From: JAWRCU01 sp033542235
GTDB taxonomy: Bacteria; Pseudomonadota; Alphaproteobacteria; Rhizobiales; Rhizobiaceae
Length of the DNA: 64,000 bases
NCBI RefSeq assembly: GCF_033542235.1
Contig: NZ_JAWRCU010000002.1
Coordinates: 310,001-374,000 of the forward strand
Direction of reading: 5' to 3'
Shown here: positions 58,244 to 64,000 of the stretch, piece by piece
Numbering within the stretch: position 1 is the first letter of the stretch
How the letters are laid out: each line of letters opens with the position of its first letter
Notes under the pieces: model-generated
What the model was told of the DNA's origin: nothing
Databases searched by the model: none
What the model saw: only the letters and a program-made list of their open reading frames with translations
Program-made: the position numbers and the translations under genes

Positions 58244-58951
58244 ATGGCCACGGAGCCGATCGAACTGCACTACTGGCCGACCCCGAACGGCTACAAGATC
58301 ACCATTATGCTGGAGGAACTCGGTGTTCCCTACCGCGTGGAATATGTGAACATAGGTAAGGGAGATCAGTTCGAGCCGTCCTTCCTCAAGATCGCGCCGA
58401 ACAACCGAATGCCTGCAATTGTCGATCCGGACGGACCGGGCGGCGAGCCGATCTCGATCTTCGAGTCGGGGGCCATCCTGCAATATCTTGGCCGCAAGTA
58501 CGGCAAGTTCTACCCGACCGACGAACGTACCCGCGTCGAAGTCGAGCAGTGGCTGTTCTGGCAGGTGGGCGGACTTGGTCCAATGGCCGGCCAAGCCCAT
58601 CATTTCCGGCAATATTCGCCCGAAAAGCTTCAGTACGCCATCGACCGATATACGAATGAGTGCAATCGGCTCTACGGCGTGATGAACAAACGGCTTGGCG
58701 ATCGCGAATTCCTTGCCGGCGACTATTCCATTGCCGACATGGCCTCCTTCCCATGGGTTCGACCTTACAAGAACCAGGGGCAGGATCTTGACGAATTCCC
58801 CAATCTGAAGCGCTGGTTCGACACCATCTCCAAACGGCCCGCCGTCGAGCGCGCCCTGCTGGTCGGCCAGGCGGAGCCCGAAAGAGCCGCCGATCTCGCG
58901 ACTGACAAGGATGCGCAGAAGGTATTGTTCGGGCAGAGGGCGAGAGCCTGA
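58244..58951 (+). CDS. Glutathione S-transferase, YfcG/Ure2-like disulphide-bond oxidoreductase
   Basis: A 235-residue two-domain GST. The thioredoxin-like N-terminal domain has YWPTPNGYKITIMLEELGVPYR and the glutathione-binding FEPSFLKIAPNNRMPAIVD and FESGAILQYL. The all-helical C-terminal domain includes LAGDYSIADMASFPWVRPY. The Asn/Thr at the active site (TPNG) and the long loop fit the YfcG/YghU branch, which works with glutathione disulphide. The ATG at 58244 has an AGAGGA site. Confidence 0.93.
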   Translation: MATEPIELHYWPTPNGYKITIMLEELGVPYRVEYVNIGKGDQFEPSFLKIAPNNRMPAIVDPDGPGGEPISIFESGAILQYLGRKYGKFYPTDERTRVEVEQWLFWQVGGLGPMAGQAHHFRQYSPEKLQYAIDRYTNECNRLYGVMNKRLGDREFLAGDYSIADMASFPWVRPYKNQGQDLDEFPNLKRWFDTISKRPAVERALLVGQAEPERAADLATDKDAQKVLFGQRARA

Positions 58952-58952
58952 T

Positions 58953-59085
58953 AGTAAGGGAGTAGAGTAGGGGGAATAGGGCAGTAAGGGGAATAGGGGG
59001 CACCACCCTTTGGCCTCCGCTGGCGGAGATCAAGGATTGGTCCACTCCCTTACTCCCCTATTCCCCTACTGCCTTATTGCCCTAC
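58953..59085. repeat. Imperfect inverted repeat of purine-rich GTAAGGG/GAATAGGGG units
   Basis: The left side (58953-59000) is built of GTAAGGG, GTAGAG and GAATAGGGG units. The right side (59043-59085) carries the same units in reverse complement (CTCCCTTACTCCCCTATTCCCC). A short GCCTCCGC-TGGCGGAG hairpin lies between. It fills the space between the GST gene and the convergent DUF2147 gene, and may act as a terminator. Confidence 0.6.
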
Positions 59086-59429
59086 AACCTCACCCACGTC
59101 TGGCTCCTGCAAATCAGGCCGCCCAGGAGGCAGCCGCTCATCGTGAAGGAGTCTCCTTCGAGCCTTCCCTTGCCTGAATAGGTCTTGCCGTCGGCAGGGT
59201 TGGTGATCGAGCCGACGTATGTGCCGTCGCCTCTGGGCGTCATCCTGCCGATCTGCTGCCCGGCATAGCGGCCGTCCTTCAGACTGATGCAGAGGGCCCT
59301 GCCGCAATTGGATATGGCAGCCGTGTCGCCAGGCTTCGTCCTCCAACGTCCCACGACCATGTCGGCAGAGAAGGCCGAACCCAAGGTTGACGCCGCGACC
59401 AGGACTCCGAGAATTATTGCTCTTGCCAT
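59082..59429 (-). CDS. DUF2147 exported protein
   Basis: A 115-residue protein with a signal peptide (MARAIILGVLVAASTLGSAFS). The DUF2147 core has VGRWRTKPGDTAAISNCGRALCISL, DGKTYSGKGRL and the terminal CLLGGLICRSQTWVRL. Four cysteines are arranged to form two disulphides. It is probably periplasmic or outer membrane; the family has no established role. ATG 59429 has an AAGGG site 7 bases upstream. Confidence 0.87.
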   Translation of the reverse strand: MARAIILGVLVAASTLGSAFSADMVVGRWRTKPGDTAAISNCGRALCISLKDGRYAGQQIGRMTPRGDGTYVGSITNPADGKTYSGKGRLEGDSFTMSGCLLGGLICRSQTWVRL

Positions 59430-59600
59430 GACTTGCCCTTTTGAGGGGGAACGCGAAGTCAGGCCCACTGTTCCCCGAGTTTTTGAGCCCCAAAAAGGCC
59501 GCTGGCCCGTCTCGAAATTGTCCCATGCCCCTGATCCCTAGTCGTCCTGAGCTCTCGACGATCAGGATGTGAGGGGCGCGCTGAGTGCGCGAAGTGGAAT

Positions 59601-60623
59601 ATGCGTAGTTTTTGCGTTGCACTCATGGCGGTGCTGATGGCCGCGGGCATGGCGCGCGCGGCACAGCCGATCCAAACCAAGCAGGACGTGCTCGCCTGGA
59701 TGAACGCATACGATCCGAAGCGCGATTTTGCCCGTGCACCATCGGTCATGAAGAAGGCGAGTAACATCGGCGTGCTGAGCGATCCGGAGGCAGCGGGTAT
59801 GTATGTAGGCTTCATGGCTGGGATGATCGCCTCCAGACCTGAGAAGGCCGACGCCACGGTCCAAAAACTGCTCGTCATTCGCCCGGCCGATTACTGGGCA
59901 ATTGTCCGCGCCATCGCCTATTCCGGCCATCCCGACTGGCCGGGGCTCATGACCCGGTTCGCGCCGAAGATGCCGACCCGCGAACTGATGGCGCAGCGTT
60001 ATCTCGATGGCAAGCTGCCGACGCCGGCCACTCGCGTCACCGAAGAGAAGACATCGTGGAGCGACCGCTTCAATCCCGCCAACTGGTTCTCCGGGAAGGA
60101 CAAGGAGAAGCAGGTTGCTCTCGACGAGCGTCCGGAGATGCTCGACGTCTACTGGGGCTATTATTTCGCCACCCGAGGTTCCTGGCCCCTCGAACGCATG
60201 ATCAGGATGCTGCCCTGGGCGGACGAGCGCGACAATGTCGAGAAGCTGACAATTGGCAGCATGGCCAAGTACACGCTCGCGATGAACGCGTCGCGTGACA
60301 CCAGGGTGCTCGGATTTCTCAAGGGGCTGCGGGTGCAGCAGACGGATGAGAAGACCCTGAAGCAGCTGTCCGAGACGATCGAAGCCGCCGAGACGGCAGA
60401 GACCTCGGAGCTGCGCAGGACCGCGCTCGCCCGGATGGAGGACCTCAAGCGCCTGGGCCCAGGCAACAAACGTGATATGGCTTTGTGGGGCAAGATCGGT
60501 CAGGGCGTGATCTCTTTGGGATGCGTCGCCGCGGCCGCGACCGGCCAGGCCGCTCTGGGCCTGCCCTGCGTGATTGGAGGCGCGGCCTCCTCGGCGGCGC
60601 TGTACTATCTGACGTCGCCCTGA
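59601..60623 (+). CDS. Exported protein of unknown function (340 residues)
   Basis: It begins with a signal peptide (MRSFCVALMAVLMAAGMARA). A helical region follows, with AYDPKRDFARAPSVMKKASNIG and DPEAAGMYVGFMAGMIASRPEKA. Then come a charged middle part (SWSDRFNPANWFSGKDKEKQV), a coiled-coil-like stretch near 250-285 (LKQLSETIEAAETAETSEL) and a hydrophobic Gly/Ala-rich end (about 305-337). The end could be a membrane anchor. I recognise no domain and no enzyme motif. It diverges from the DUF2147 gene. Confidence 0.72.
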   Translation: MRSFCVALMAVLMAAGMARAAQPIQTKQDVLAWMNAYDPKRDFARAPSVMKKASNIGVLSDPEAAGMYVGFMAGMIASRPEKADATVQKLLVIRPADYWAIVRAIAYSGHPDWPGLMTRFAPKMPTRELMAQRYLDGKLPTPATRVTEEKTSWSDRFNPANWFSGKDKEKQVALDERPEMLDVYWGYYFATRGSWPLERMIRMLPWADERDNVEKLTIGSMAKYTLAMNASRDTRVLGFLKGLRVQQTDEKTLKQLSETIEAAETAETSELRRTALARMEDLKRLGPGNKRDMALWGKIGQGVISLGCVAAAATGQAALGLPCVIGGAASSAALYYLTSP

Positions 60624-60849
60624 ACGCCCGTTTCCTCGAACCTCACGCGATTCTTGGTAAGCAAGGAGTTGATATCAGGGGCCAGAATTTTCCGATCATT
60701 TTCGGCGAAGTGTCGGTAAATCCGGCATCCGTATCGTTAATGGTTTCTCGCGTTTACCCATTGTTTTAGCTTTGTTTTCGGCAAATTAAGCAAGCCATTT
60801 AACGGCGGATTCAAGGCTCCGCCTCATCCTCCTGAACCATCGGACGGGA

Positions 60850-60884
60850 GCGTTTCGGGGACAAAGAAACGCCTCTCAGGAGAG
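60850..60884 (+). promoter_or_regulatory. 5' untranslated hairpins before the Sel1 gene
   Basis: GCGTTTC (60850-60856) pairs with GAAACGC (60866-60872), followed at once by CTCTC-AG-GAGAG. The two stems lie 17-50 bases upstream of the start codon, just before the AGGGGA ribosome site. The preceding 200 bases (60624-60850) hold no gene and include an A+T-rich stretch suitable for a promoter. Confidence 0.4.
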
Positions 60885-60900
60885 TGACAGGGGACGAAAA

Positions 60901-61167
60901 ATGGCACGTTTTGAAATTCTTGAAGCAGGCATCGGCTCGATCGGTTCGAATGCTCAGGCCGACATCCTTTTGGAGCTCGGCATGATGTATGCGACGGGTC
61001 GCGACTGCGAGACCGACATTGTCGCCGCGCACAAATGGTTCAACATCGCGGCTATCAAGGGCTCGGCCCGCGCCGCCGAACTGCGCGCGGAGCTTTCGGC
61101 GTCGATGACCAAGGCGGAGATCGCCCGGGCGCTCCGCGAAGCGCGCGAATGGATGACGATGCACTGA
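60901..61167 (+). CDS. Small Sel1-repeat protein
   Basis: An 88-residue protein containing a single Sel1-like repeat (ILLELGMMYATGRDCETDIVAAHKWFNIAAIKGS) and a charged C-terminal helix (TKAEIARALREAREWM). It has no signal peptide. Sel1/TPR repeats usually bind other proteins, and a single-repeat form may act as an adaptor. It stands in its own transcription unit, with a hairpin-rich leader before it and a terminator after it. Confidence 0.82.
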   Translation: MARFEILEAGIGSIGSNAQADILLELGMMYATGRDCETDIVAAHKWFNIAAIKGSARAAELRAELSASMTKAEIARALREAREWMTMH

Positions 61168-61262
61168 GAAGTGAGTTCCTTCCGCCGGACGTGCTCCAAC
61201 ACGCTGGCGCAAGGGCATGGCACGGATCGGGCATGGGATGCCTGGGGGACGGTGCCGACAAA

Positions 61263-61305
61263 AAAGCCGCGACCGGCAGGAACAAAGCCGGCGCGGCTTT
61301 CTATT
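61263..61305 (+). terminator. Intrinsic terminator-like hairpin after the Sel1 gene
   Basis: AAAGCCGC (61263-61270) pairs with GCGGCTTT (61293-61300), with an inner CCGGC/GCCGG pair, followed by CTATTTG. It lies about 100 bases after the Sel1 stop and 130 bases before the LivK-type gene. Confidence 0.65.
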
Positions 61306-61433
61306 TGCTCATTCATCTCATGGCCTATCTGCGCCAGAGTGACTGGCACTGCCGGACTGCTACGCGGAGATGGCATTGCCGAAGCACGTCGATTATGGAA
61401 TCGGATGACGTGCTGACCATGGAGGAAACTACA

Positions 61434-62555
61434 ATGAGAATGAAAACAGTTTTGGGCGCGGCGCTGCTGAGCTGGGCGCTCGGCGCGACGGCGGCCCTTG
61501 CCGACGACATCACTTTTGCGGTCGTGGGCCCGATGACGGGACAGCTCGCCACAATCGGCGATCAGTTCAAGCACGGGGCCGAAGCCGCGGCCGCCGCGAT
61601 CAATGCCAAAGGCGGCGTCATGGGCCGCCAGATCAAGCTTGCGATCGAGGACGATCAGTGCGATCCCAAGCAGGCAGTGTCGGTGGCGAACCGCATCGTC
61701 GCCAATGGCATCAAGTTCATTGACGGCCATGCCTGCTCGGGCTCGAGCATTCCGGCTTCCGCCGTCTATGCCGAGAGCAACTTTCTGATGATGAGCCCGG
61801 CCTCGTCGAACCCGTTGCTCACCGACGATGCGGCCAAGAACGGCTGGACGACGATCATGCGCCTTTACACGCGCGATGATGCGCAGGGCGCCTTCATCGG
61901 CCCGTGGATCGCCAAGAAATATGCTGGCAAGAACGTCGTCATCCTGCACGACAAGAGCGCTTACGGACAGGGCGTGGCGGACGCCGTCAAGGCGACGATG
62001 AACAAGGACGGCCTGAAAGAGATCCTCTACGAAGGCATCAATGCGGGCGAGAAGGATTATTCCGCGCTCGTGACCAAGCTGAAGGATCTGAAGGCGGACG
62101 TCGTTTACTTTGGCGGCTATCACAACGAGGCCGGCCTGATCCTGCGCCAGGCGGCCGAGGCCGGCTTCAAGTTCCAGCTGATCATGCCCGATTCCATCGC
62201 CACGCCTGAATTCTGGCAGATTGCCGGTCCCGCAGGCGAGGGCACGCTGTTCGTCTTCCCGGCCGACCCGCAGTCGAAGCCGGAAGCCAAGGAGGCGGTC
62301 GAGGCGATCAAGAAGGGCGGCTTCGTGCCGGAAGGCTTCACGCTCTTCACCTATGCCGTGATCCAGGCTTTTGCCCAGGGCATCGAGCGGGCCGGCTCGG
62401 ACGACCCGGCGGCCGTTGCTGCGGCCTTGAAGAACGGCGAGCCGATCAACACCGTCATCGGGCCGATCACCTTCGACGAAAAGGGCGACATCAAGAACGC
62501 CGCCTATGACATCAATGTCTGGCACGACGGCAAATATTCGAAGCTGCAGGAATAG
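61434..62555 (+). CDS. Branched-chain amino acid-type binding protein (LivK family)
   Basis: A 373-residue periplasmic binding protein. It has a signal peptide (MKTVLGAALLSWALGATAALAD), then the Peripla_BP_6 core ITFAVVGPMTGQLATIGDQ, GGVMGRQIKLAIEDDQCDPKQAV, DGHACSGSSIPAS and YFGGYHNEAGLILRQA. It probably binds leucine, isoleucine and valine or a related compound. The permease and ATPase genes are not beside it, which is frequent for livK in rhizobia. The ATG at 61434 follows a GGAGGA site. Confidence 0.93.
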   Translation: MRMKTVLGAALLSWALGATAALADDITFAVVGPMTGQLATIGDQFKHGAEAAAAAINAKGGVMGRQIKLAIEDDQCDPKQAVSVANRIVANGIKFIDGHACSGSSIPASAVYAESNFLMMSPASSNPLLTDDAAKNGWTTIMRLYTRDDAQGAFIGPWIAKKYAGKNVVILHDKSAYGQGVADAVKATMNKDGLKEILYEGINAGEKDYSALVTKLKDLKADVVYFGGYHNEAGLILRQAAEAGFKFQLIMPDSIATPEFWQIAGPAGEGTLFVFPADPQSKPEAKEAVEAIKKGGFVPEGFTLFTYAVIQAFAQGIERAGSDDPAAVAAALKNGEPINTVIGPITFDEKGDIKNAAYDINVWHDGKYSKLQE

Positions 62556-62575
62556 TTGCTTCGTCCGTATCAAGA

Positions 62576-62608
62576 AATGGCCGGGCATTGTCCCGGCCAT
62601 TTTTTTTA
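62576..62608 (+). terminator. Intrinsic terminator of the LivK-type gene
   Basis: A 10-base perfect stem (AATGGCCGGG 62576-62585 with CCCGGCCATT 62592-62601), a 6-base loop, and a run of eight T (62601-62608). It begins 21 bases after the stop codon. The best intrinsic terminator in the window. Confidence 0.92.
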
Positions 62609-62618
62609 GATGCAGGCC

Positions 62619-62960
62619 TCAAGCGTAAGCCAGGCTTGCGACCATAACGCCGAGGAGCACCGCCACTATCCCCGCGAGGAACCATTGGAGGGTGCGCCGG
62701 TAGACCGGCTCGCGTTCGTCGGCGATCTGCAGCGAGCGCCAGAGCGCAACGAGCTGGATAAGGATCGCGATAACGATCAGGCCGGCGGCGACCACCGACA
62801 GTGAATTCCATGCGCCGGGCGCTTCGAAATTCCAGAAGCGCAGGAAATAGAGCGAAAAGGCAAGCATAACCGTGATCGCGGTGATGACGCCTTGCCTGTA
62901 ACCGACCGGGAGGCCCGGTGCGGAAGGTGGTTTCTTTTCAGGCGCCCCGTCTTGGCTCAC
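62619..62960 (-). CDS. Small membrane protein of unknown function (113 residues)
   Basis: Has a short Pro-rich cytoplasmic N-terminus (PEKKPPSAPGLP), then three hydrophobic segments (about residues 25-45, 52-72 and 90-112) with WRSLQIADEREPVYRRTL between the last two. No family is recognised. The GTG start overlaps by 4 bases the stop of the carboxylase gene upstream, so it is the downstream partner in the same leftward operon. Confidence 0.75.
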   Translation of the reverse strand: MSQDGAPEKKPPSAPGLPVGYRQGVITAITVMLAFSLYFLRFWNFEAPGAWNSLSVVAAGLIVIAILIQLVALWRSLQIADEREPVYRRTLQWFLAGIVAVLLGVMVASLAYA

Positions 62961-64000
62961 GTCGGGCCCTTTCCAGCCGCAGCCTCGAATCGAACCAGCA
63001 CCGTGCCGTCCGTCACCTGCGCGCCCTCGATAACGATCTCGGCAACGACCGCGTCATGCGGTGCGGCGATCGCGTGTTCCATCTTCATGGCTTCGAGCAC
63101 CAGCAGCGGCTGCCCCTTCGCAACGCTCTCTCCCTTGCCGACGCGCACCAACTTGACCAGGCCCGGCATAGGCGCCCGGATCGCCTCATGACCGGCGACT
63201 GCCTCGGCGACGCGTTCGAACGGGTTCGGCACGACGAAAGTGCAGCTGCCGGCGGGACTGAAGAGCGTGATGTGCCCGGGCCAGTGCGCCGCACGCAGAG
63301 CCTGGTCGAGATCGAAAGAGAATGCCCTGTCATGGCCATCCAGCCTGATTTCAGCCCGGCCGCCGGGCAGGAGCATAGCAGAGGCCGCGAATTCCATCTC
63401 GCCATAGCTCAGTTCCACCTTCCGCGCCACCGGATTGAAATGAGAATAGGCTGCGAATCCCGACCACGGATCGTCCGAAATGGGTGCTTCGCTACGGTTG
63501 TCCGCGGCGGCAAGAGCGGCGAGCGCGATCGTTTGTTCGTCCGGCGCGGGCGTCCTGGTGAGTTCGTTCTGCTTGCGAGCAATGAGGCCGGTATCGACAT
63601 CGCCTGCGGCAAAGTCGGGATCCGCCGCGAGCGCCGACAGGAAGGCGAGATTGGTCGTCGAGCCGGCAATTTCGGTTTCGATCAGCGCTTGGCCGAGCGC
63701 GGCCAGCGCGGCCGGGCGATCCGGCCCGTGCACCACCAGCTTTGCGATCAGCGGGTCGTAGAAGGGCGAAATCGAATTGCCGGCGCGCACGCCGGTCTCG
63801 ACCCTCGGCGCTTTGCCTTCCGCCGGGAAGCGCAGGTGATGCAGCGTCCCGGTCGCCGGCAGGAAGCCCTTCGCCGGGTCCTCGGCATAGATGCGCGCCT
63901 CGAAAGCGTGGCCGTCGAACCGGATCTCCTCCTGCGCTCTCGGCAGCTTCTCGCCGGCTGCGACACGCAGCTGCCATTCGACGAGGTCGATGCCGGTCAC
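62957..64000 (-). CDS. Acyl-CoA carboxylase alpha subunit, C-terminal part (methylcrotonyl-CoA type likely)
   Basis: Runs off the right edge of the window, so only the last 347 residues are seen. They start inside the biotin carboxylase domain (DLVEWQLRVAAGEKLP, FEARIYAEDPAKGFLPATG, SPFYDPLIAKLVVHG). A linker and a C-terminal biotinyl domain follow, with the biotin lysine in LVLEAMKMEH. It adds CO2 to biotin for transfer to an acyl-CoA. The layout fits 3-methylcrotonyl-CoA carboxylase alpha of leucine breakdown; propionyl-CoA carboxylase alpha is the main alternative. Confidence 0.93.
   Translation of the reverse strand: MTGIDLVEWQLRVAAGEKLPRAQEEIRFDGHAFEARIYAEDPAKGFLPATGTLHHLRFPAEGKAPRVETGVRAGNSISPFYDPLIAKLVVHGPDRPAALAALGQALIETEIAGSTTNLAFLSALAADPDFAAGDVDTGLIARKQNELTRTPAPDEQTIALAALAAADNRSEAPISDDPWSGFAAYSHFNPVARKVELSYGEMEFAASAMLLPGGRAEIRLDGHDRAFSFDLDQALRAAHWPGHITLFSPAGSCTFVVPNPFERVAEAVAGHEAIRAPMPGLVKLVRVGKGESVAKGQPLLVLEAMKMEHAIAAPHDAVVAEIVIEGAQVTDGTVLVRFEAAAGKGPT

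Noticed and set aside
60954..62600. A 548-codon minus-strand frame.
   Set aside because: Antisense of the Sel1 and LivK-type genes, both of which have clear motifs and ribosome sites.
1..64000. CRISPR arrays, tRNA or rRNA genes, insertion sequences and prophage genes.
   Set aside because: No regularly spaced repeats, no cloverleaf with a CCA-type end noticed, and no transposase, integrase or phage structural motif. Repeats found are short palindromes only.

Overview
The window is chromosomal DNA of a G+C-rich alphaproteobacterium, most likely a rhizobial Hyphomicrobiales member close to Mesorhizobium or Aminobacter. Indicators are the cycHJKL cytochrome c biogenesis operon beside a degP / two-component / glnE block, a PleC-type kinase, an alphaproteobacterial-type uracil-DNA glycosylase next to a conserved exported protein, ETF-QO, AMP nucleosidase, and short palindromic intergenic repeats of the kind common in these genomes. 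No tRNA, rRNA, CRISPR array, transposase or prophage gene was seen.

Layout. (1) 1-185: the 3' end of a sensor kinase, probably feuQ. (2) 208-11006: an accessory metabolic block. A leftward operon (DeoR regulator and two choline-kinase-like phosphotransferases) diverges from a rightward operon (family-5 binding protein, two permeases, a fused double ATPase, a GMC alcohol dehydrogenase and a broken aldehyde dehydrogenase). (3) 11216-24074: conserved core with a lipoprotein, ccmI-ccmE-ccmF-ccmH, a convergent adenylate cyclase, degP, an OmpR-type regulator and kinase, and glnE. (4) 24133-38131: a second accessory block. A LysR regulator diverges from a long operon encoding an amidase, a polyamine/opine-type ABC importer, a three-subunit hcnABC/octopine-oxidase-like flavoenzyme and two further DAO-family oxidases. 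It is followed by a HiPIP, a decayed rraA-amidohydrolase pair, an SDR and a double-Usp protein. (5) 38330-64000: mostly core genes. These are pleC, pepN, an orphan molybdenum hydroxylase large subunit, a DMT exporter, a polar amino acid importer, an XRE regulator, UDG, ETF-QO, a DUF922 protein, an EEP-family nuclease/phosphatase, amn, two tiny exported proteins, a GST, a DUF2147 protein, an unknown exported protein, a Sel1 protein, a LivK-type binding protein and the 3' half of a biotin-dependent carboxylase alpha subunit.

Working together. The core cyc genes attach haem to periplasmic cytochromes, DegP handles envelope protein quality, and GlnE adjusts glutamine synthetase. Both accessory blocks read as complete import-and-oxidise modules. 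The first suggests uptake, phosphorylation and alcohol-to-aldehyde oxidation of a choline- or amino-alcohol-like compound. The second suggests uptake, amide hydrolysis and flavin-dependent cleavage of a secondary-amine or opine-like compound. The substrates are inferred from family membership only.

The most interesting observations are: an apparently one-sided ATPase site in the fused transporter ATPase; the possibly undescribed amide/opine-like catabolic operon; the decaying aldehyde dehydrogenase and rraA-amidohydrolase remnants; a 24-base repeat pair around the HiPIP-SDR segment; and a tandem pair of tiny exported proteins (one only 55 codons).
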